A stretch of DNA of 64,000 nt from Bacillota bacterium. GTDB lineage: Bacteria > Bacillota > Clostridia > Christensenellales > Aristaeellaceae. The stretch spans positions 6,250 to 70,249 of the forward strand of contig JAEVYX010000126.1 of assembly GCA_023392515.1 (NCBI GenBank). Direction: 5' to 3'. The translations under genes and the position numbers were made by a program. Numbering within the stretch: position 1 is the stretch's first letter; every line of letters begins with the position of its first letter. Shown here piece after piece: positions 60,316 through 64,000 of this stretch. The notes below the pieces were generated by a model. The model was not told the origin of the DNA, ran no database searches, and saw only the letters and a list, made by a program, of their open reading frames with translations.

Positions 60316-62778
60316 ATGAACAAGGAAAGCATCAAGGTCACTGGCATGACCTGTGCAGCTTGCGCCCAGCGGGTGGAAAAGGCCGTGGGCAAGCTCAGCG
60401 GCGTAAAAAGCGCATCGGTGAATTTTGCCACCGAGAAGCTGACGGTGGAATATGACGCCGGGACATTGACCGATTCTGCAATAAAGGAAACCATTGTTAA
60501 AACAGGCTACGGTGTAGCCGAGGAAGCAGCCAACAGCAACGTTACAATCCCCATTGGGGGCATGACCTGTGCGGCCTGCGCCCAGCGGATTGAAAAAGGG
60601 CTCTCTAAGTTGGACGGCGTTGCAAGCGCATCTGTAAACTTTGCCACAGAAAAGGCCACTGTAGCCTACGATCCTCAAAAGGTAAGGCTTTCAGCCATCC
60701 GCCAAAGCATTGAAAAGCTTGGATACAAGGCGCTGACTGCCGAAAAGAACACCGTGGATGAGGATAAGAAGCGCAAGGAAAAAGAAATCCGCATGATGTG
60801 GATCAAGTTCATCGTATCAGCCACCTTTGGCATTCCCCTTTTGTATATCGCCATGGCTCCGATGATCACCTGGGTGAATCTGCCCGTTCCCAAGTTTCTT
60901 GATCCCATGAATTTTCCGCTGGTGTATGCACTGGTTGAAATTTTTCTGACCATCCCCATTGTCATTGCGGGATACAGGTTTTATACCGTGGGATTCAAGG
61001 CGCTGCTCAAGCGCAGTCCCAATATGGATTCCTTGATCGCCATCGGCACCACCGCCGCCATTGGTTACAGCCTGTTTTCCACGTATCAGATTGCTATTGG
61101 CCATTTTGTGTCTGTGGACAAACTGTACTTTGAAACGGCAGGCGTCATCATCACCTTGATTATGCTGGGCAAGACGCTGGAGGCCGTTTCCAAGGGCAGA
61201 ACGTCGGAAGCCATCAAAAAGCTGATGGGCCTGGCCCCGAAAACTGCTATCGTGATTCAGGATGGGAAAGAAATCGAAACACCCATTGACGAAGTGGAAA
61301 TCGGCGACATCATCCTGGTGAAGCCCGGCGAAAAGATTCCTGTGGACGGCGTGGTTCTGGAAGGCCATACGACCGTGGATGAATCCATGCTCACCGGGGA
61401 AAGTATGCCTATCGACAAGAAGGCTGGAGACAAGGTATTTGCTGCCACCATCAACGCAAACGGCGTAATCCGGTTTGAAGCGAAAAAGGTAGGCGCAGAT
61501 ACGGCGCTGGCCCAAATTATCAAGCTGGTAGAGGATGCCCAAGGCTCTAAGGCTCCCATTGCCAAGATGGCGGATATTGTTTCCGGGTACTTTGTACCCG
61601 TGGTATGTCTGATCGCAGTCCTGGTCTTTGCTGCCTGGCTGATTGGCGGCGAATCCTTAACGTTTGCGCTGACTATTTTCATTTCCGTACTGGTTATCGC
61701 ATGCCCTTGCGCACTGGGCCTGGCTACGCCAACTGCCATTATGGTTGGAACGGGCAAGGGTGCTGAATACGGCATCCTCATCAAGGGCGGGGAGGCGCTG
61801 GAAACAACGCACAAAATCAATACTATCGTGTTTGATAAGACAGGCACCATCACCGAGGGAAAGCCTGAGGTGACAGACATTCTTCCCACAGAGGGGGTCA
61901 CGAAGGAAAGGCTTTTGCAGGTAGCAGCATCTGCCGAAAAAGGTTCGGAGCATCCCTTGGGCGCTGCCATCGTGCGCGGTGCAGAAAAAGAAAAGCTTGC
62001 ATTCCTTGCAAGTGAGCAGTTTTCCGCCATCCCCGGCCATGGCATCGAGGTCACCATTGATGGAACAAAGACACTCATTGGCAATAAAAAGCTGATGGAT
62101 GACCGCAAGATTTCCCTCAAGGAACTGGCGGCGCAATCCGACAAACTGGCCGGCGAAGGCAAAACCCCTATGTACATTGCTATGGATGGCAAGATCGCGG
62201 GTATCATCGCCGTGGCGGATGTCGTGAAGGAAAGCAGTGCCAAAGCCATTGCAAAGCTGAACGGCATGGGCATTGAAGTAGCCATGATCACCGGCGACAA
62301 CCGCAAGACGGCGGAAGCCATCGCCAAGCAGGTGGGCATTGCCAGGGTATTGGCCGAGGTGCTGCCTCAGGATAAGTCCAACGAGGTGAAAAAGCTGCAG
62401 GCTGAGGGCAAAAAGGTAGCCATGGTGGGCGATGGCATTAATGACGCGCCTGCGCTCACCCAGGCCGATGTAGGCATCGCCATCGGCTCCGGCACAGACG
62501 TAGCCATGGAATCCGCCGACATCGTGCTCATGAAGAGCGACCTCATGGATGTGCCAACGGCCATTCAATTAAGCAAGAGCACCATCCGCAATATCAAGCA
62601 AAACCTGTTCTGGGCGTTTGCGTACAACACGCTGGGCATCCCCGTTGCGGCAGGCCTTCTGCATTTGTTCGGCGGTCCGCTCTTGAATCCCGTCATTGCG
62701 GCAGGGGCTATGGCGTTAAGCTCCGTATCGGTTTTGACCAATGCGCTTAGGCTGAAAAGATTCAAGCCTTATCACTGA
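60316..62778 (+). CDS. copA: Cu(I)-exporting P1B-type ATPase
   Basis: 820 residues from ATG 60316 (GGAGG upstream; a TTG at 60304 is less likely). Two N-terminal heavy-metal domains, GMTCAAC at about 10-16 and 82-88; membrane CPC motif in ACPCALGLATP (about 462); phosphorylation Asp in DKTGTITEG (about 509); the actuator loop TGES; nucleotide-binding HP in SEHPLGAAIV; hinge GDGINDAPAL. Pumps Cu(I) out of the cytoplasm. 38 bp after csoR. Confidence 0.97.
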   Translation: MNKESIKVTGMTCAACAQRVEKAVGKLSGVKSASVNFATEKLTVEYDAGTLTDSAIKETIVKTGYGVAEEAANSNVTIPIGGMTCAACAQRIEKGLSKLDGVASASVNFATEKATVAYDPQKVRLSAIRQSIEKLGYKALTAEKNTVDEDKKRKEKEIRMMWIKFIVSATFGIPLLYIAMAPMITWVNLPVPKFLDPMNFPLVYALVEIFLTIPIVIAGYRFYTVGFKALLKRSPNMDSLIAIGTTAAIGYSLFSTYQIAIGHFVSVDKLYFETAGVIITLIMLGKTLEAVSKGRTSEAIKKLMGLAPKTAIVIQDGKEIETPIDEVEIGDIILVKPGEKIPVDGVVLEGHTTVDESMLTGESMPIDKKAGDKVFAATINANGVIRFEAKKVGADTALAQIIKLVEDAQGSKAPIAKMADIVSGYFVPVVCLIAVLVFAAWLIGGESLTFALTIFISVLVIACPCALGLATPTAIMVGTGKGAEYGILIKGGEALETTHKINTIVFDKTGTITEGKPEVTDILPTEGVTKERLLQVAASAEKGSEHPLGAAIVRGAEKEKLAFLASEQFSAIPGHGIEVTIDGTKTLIGNKKLMDDRKISLKELAAQSDKLAGEGKTPMYIAMDGKIAGIIAVADVVKESSAKAIAKLNGMGIEVAMITGDNRKTAEAIAKQVGIARVLAEVLPQDKSNEVKKLQAEGKKVAMVGDGINDAPALTQADVGIAIGSGTDVAMESADIVLMKSDLMDVPTAIQLSKSTIRNIKQNLFWAFAYNTLGIPVAAGLLHLFGGPLLNPVIAAGAMALSSVSVLTNALRLKRFKPYH

Positions 62779-62810
62779 TAATTCATAAAAGAAAAGGATG
62801 GTAATCTGAT

Positions 62811-63485
62811 ATGGTAAAAAAGCTTGCACTGGTGACGCTTATTCTGGCGGGGCTGTTCGTACTTGCCTCCTGTGCCTCACTGGACGTGGTTGGAACGGAA
62901 TCTGTGAACTCTTTTGAAAAGATGCTGGGGGCTACTACCAGCCTGGTGTCGGAAGATGAAATGAACGGCGGCTGGTCGCTGAAAGCGCCGGATGACAGCG
63001 TGCGCTTTATCTGGAGCCGGGATTTTAGCAAAAGCCCCATTCATGATGTGATGCTGGAACTGGACGCGGCGCCCTTTGTGAATGCCGGTCTGGACGTAAG
63101 CAAGCTTCCCGCCGGTATGGCTTATGAGGACATGCTCATGGTGGGCACCAAGCTGGGCACGCAAGCTATCACCTACAACGGTGAGGCTACCCCCCTCGCC
63201 TCCTTTAAGAAAATCGTGGAACTGAAGCGGGATGTCATCAAATACCACGCCGCATTGGACCATTACGGGGTAGACCTGGGAGACGGGAACGCTTTTGAAT
63301 GGGCAAAGGACATGAGCACCAATGATAAGGACATCGTGTTCGTGCTGGACCCCAAAATGTTCATCGATGCCGGCGTTGATCCTGCCAAGGTGGAAGGATG
63401 GGTATTCGCCAAGGTGAGCACCATGGACGCCAACAATAAGCCCATCGAAGTGGACAAATTTTTGAAACCCTTTAGTATTCAATAA
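62811..63485 (+). CDS. Lipoprotein of unknown function in the copper operon
   Basis: 224 residues, AAAAGGATGG upstream. Signal peptide with a lipobox LASC (Cys about residue 21), so it is membrane-anchored outside the cytoplasm. Only one other domain feature: a repeated pattern of VFxLDxxxFxxAGxD-like segments (LELDAAPFVNAGLDVSKL and FVLDPKMFIDAGVDPAKV), suggesting an internal duplication of about 110 residues. There are few Met or His residues and no obvious copper site. Between copA and copZ; role in copper handling is inferred from position only. Confidence 0.85.
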   Translation: MVKKLALVTLILAGLFVLASCASLDVVGTESVNSFEKMLGATTSLVSEDEMNGGWSLKAPDDSVRFIWSRDFSKSPIHDVMLELDAAPFVNAGLDVSKLPAGMAYEDMLMVGTKLGTQAITYNGEATPLASFKKIVELKRDVIKYHAALDHYGVDLGDGNAFEWAKDMSTNDKDIVFVLDPKMFIDAGVDPAKVEGWVFAKVSTMDANNKPIEVDKFLKPFSIQ

Positions 63486-63500
63486 ATAGGAGGAACAAGT

Positions 63501-63707
63501 ATGCAAAAGGTTTTGTTGAAAGTGGAAGGTATGTCCTGCGCTCATTGTGAAAGGGCGGTAAAACAGGCGGTCGGTTCACTGGAGGGCGTGAAGAGCGTCG
63601 AGGTAAGTCTGCAGGACAAGACGGTGACCGTGGAGCACGATCCTATGAAGGCCTCCCTGGATAAAATCAAAAACGAAATTGTTGACCAAGGCTATGAAGT
63701 GATATAA
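63501..63707 (+). CDS. copZ: Copper chaperone CopZ
   Basis: 68-residue HMA domain with GMSCAHC (Cys13, Cys16); AGGAGGAAC upstream. Delivers Cu(I) to the CopA N-terminal domains. Last gene of the operon. Confidence 0.95.
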   Translation: MQKVLLKVEGMSCAHCERAVKQAVGSLEGVKSVEVSLQDKTVTVEHDPMKASLDKIKNEIVDQGYEVI

Positions 63708-63720
63708 GCTAGCCACTAAC

Positions 63721-63749
63721 ATCAGTCCCCTGCCAGGCAGGGGACTGAT
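63721..63749 (+). terminator. Hairpin after copZ
   Basis: Perfect 13-bp stem ATCAGTCCCCTGC/GCAGGGGACTGAT with a 3-base loop, 13 bp after the stop codon. No T-tract; the true terminator may be the one at 63947. Confidence 0.6.
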
Positions 63750-63756
63750 CAGCGTG

Positions 63757-63919
63757 TCGAAAAAGTGGCTGCGCCGCTTTTTCGAATCTGCACCCTTCAC
63801 CTGTGAGCTATGCTCACGGCCGGCGAAGGGTGTAAGGAAACCTAGCTGCGCAAGGCTTCCGAAATCGACGTACACGCCGCCGATTTCGGATTTATAGTCG
63901 GAGGGGGTGCCCCTCCGAC
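63757..63919. repeat. Run of four consecutive palindromic hairpins
   Basis: TCGAAAAAG/CTTTTTCGA (63757-63785, with inner GGC/GCC), CACCCTTC/GAAGGGTG (63791-63832, with inner GTGAGC/GCTCAC), TCCGAAATCG/CGATTTCGGA (63858-63890) and GTCGGAGGGG/CCCCTCCGAC (63897-63919). Nothing codes for protein here. The density of perfect inverted repeats suggests a folded RNA tail or an intergenic repeat element (MITE- or REP-like). A second copy was not found in this window. Confidence 0.6.
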
Positions 63920-63946
63920 ACCTTCCAGAGGTTTTTTGACAGTCTG

Positions 63947-63980
63947 AGAAAGAGCGCTATGTCGGCGCTCTTTCTTTTTT
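63947..63980 (+). terminator. Terminator after the hairpin cluster
   Basis: AGAAAGAGCGC/GCGCTCTTTCT (11 bp, 7-base loop) running into TTTTTT on plus. Likely end of the copper-operon transcript. Confidence 0.85.
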
Positions 63981-64000
63981 GCTGTCGCAGATACAACGTC

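Noticed and set aside
61257..62339. A 360-codon minus-strand frame inside copA
   Set aside because: copA motifs cover the whole span; the antisense translation is a Ser/Met/Pro-rich shadow without a ribosome binding site.

Overview
The window looks like a piece of a Firmicutes (Clostridia-type) chromosome of middling GC content that lies close to the replication origin. Evidence for this: dnaN and recF are adjacent, a cluster of DnaA-box-like sequences sits in the 424 bp upstream of dnaN, two perfect parS (ParB/Noc) palindromes lie 8 kb away, and OhrR, CsoR, AddA and the Gram-positive-style ribosome binding sites are of Firmicute type. The exported proteins mostly carry AxA signal-peptidase I sites, and the solute-binding proteins lack the lipobox normal in Gram-positives. 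Together with an anhydroMurNAc kinase operon this raises, but does not prove, the possibility of a diderm envelope. No rRNA, tRNA, CRISPR array, phage or insertion sequence was recognised.

Layout. 1-6.6 kb: the N-terminal part of addA (leaving the window at base 1), the parS pair, then glycogen phosphorylase, a GH13 alpha-glucan hydrolase and a Sir2 deacylase. 6.57-6.88 kb: an apparently uncharacterised, highly structured RNA candidate ending in a terminator. 6.9-10.7 kb: recF, dnaN, the candidate oriC and a NYN-LOTUS RNA-binding/nuclease-like gene. 10.7-15.1 kb: a HutC-type regulator, a glutathione peroxidase with its OhrR peroxide sensor, a 42-residue small gene, a four-repeat SH3b secreted protein and an aldo/keto reductase. 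15.3-17.9 kb: an operon with two Tag-type DNA glycosylases, a GNAT and a nucleotidyltransferase-like gene. 17.9-23.9 kb: a TRAP transporter operon (FCD-GntR, dctPQM, FGGY kinase, HpcH aldolase) driven by two tandem promoters overlapped by GntR-type operators.

25-32.8 kb: a probable peptidoglycan-recycling operon (AmiE-like serine hydrolase, OppABCDF, AnmK). 32.9-38 kb: an alpha/beta hydrolase, an AraC/GyrI-like regulator and a sugar or glycerol-phosphate type ABC transporter without its own ATPase. 38.4-39.2 kb: an unknown secreted protein. 39.5-54.3 kb: a glucarate/galactarate utilisation island with glucarate dehydratase, galactarate dehydratase, a DHDPS-family lyase, TctABC uptake, tartronate semialdehyde reductase and glycerate kinase, plus two paralogous PrpR-like regulators whose AAA+ domains have lost the sigma-54 activation motifs.

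54.3-59.2 kb: a TfoX-like small protein, acetate kinase and a large secreted metallo-beta-lactamase-fold protein of unknown purpose. 59.8-64 kb: a copper-efflux operon (csoR, copA, a lipoprotein, copZ) with a clear promoter and CsoR operator, followed by a run of five consecutive perfect hairpins.

How the parts work together: most of the window is catabolic and uptake machinery for carbohydrate acids, muropeptides and alpha-glucans, arranged as minus-strand operons. In three uptake operons a GC-rich stem-loop follows the binding-protein gene. The points most worth follow-up are the structured RNA at 6.6 kb, the origin region without dnaA beside it, the paired degenerate PrpR-like regulators, the secreted MBL protein and the small gene at 12.9 kb.
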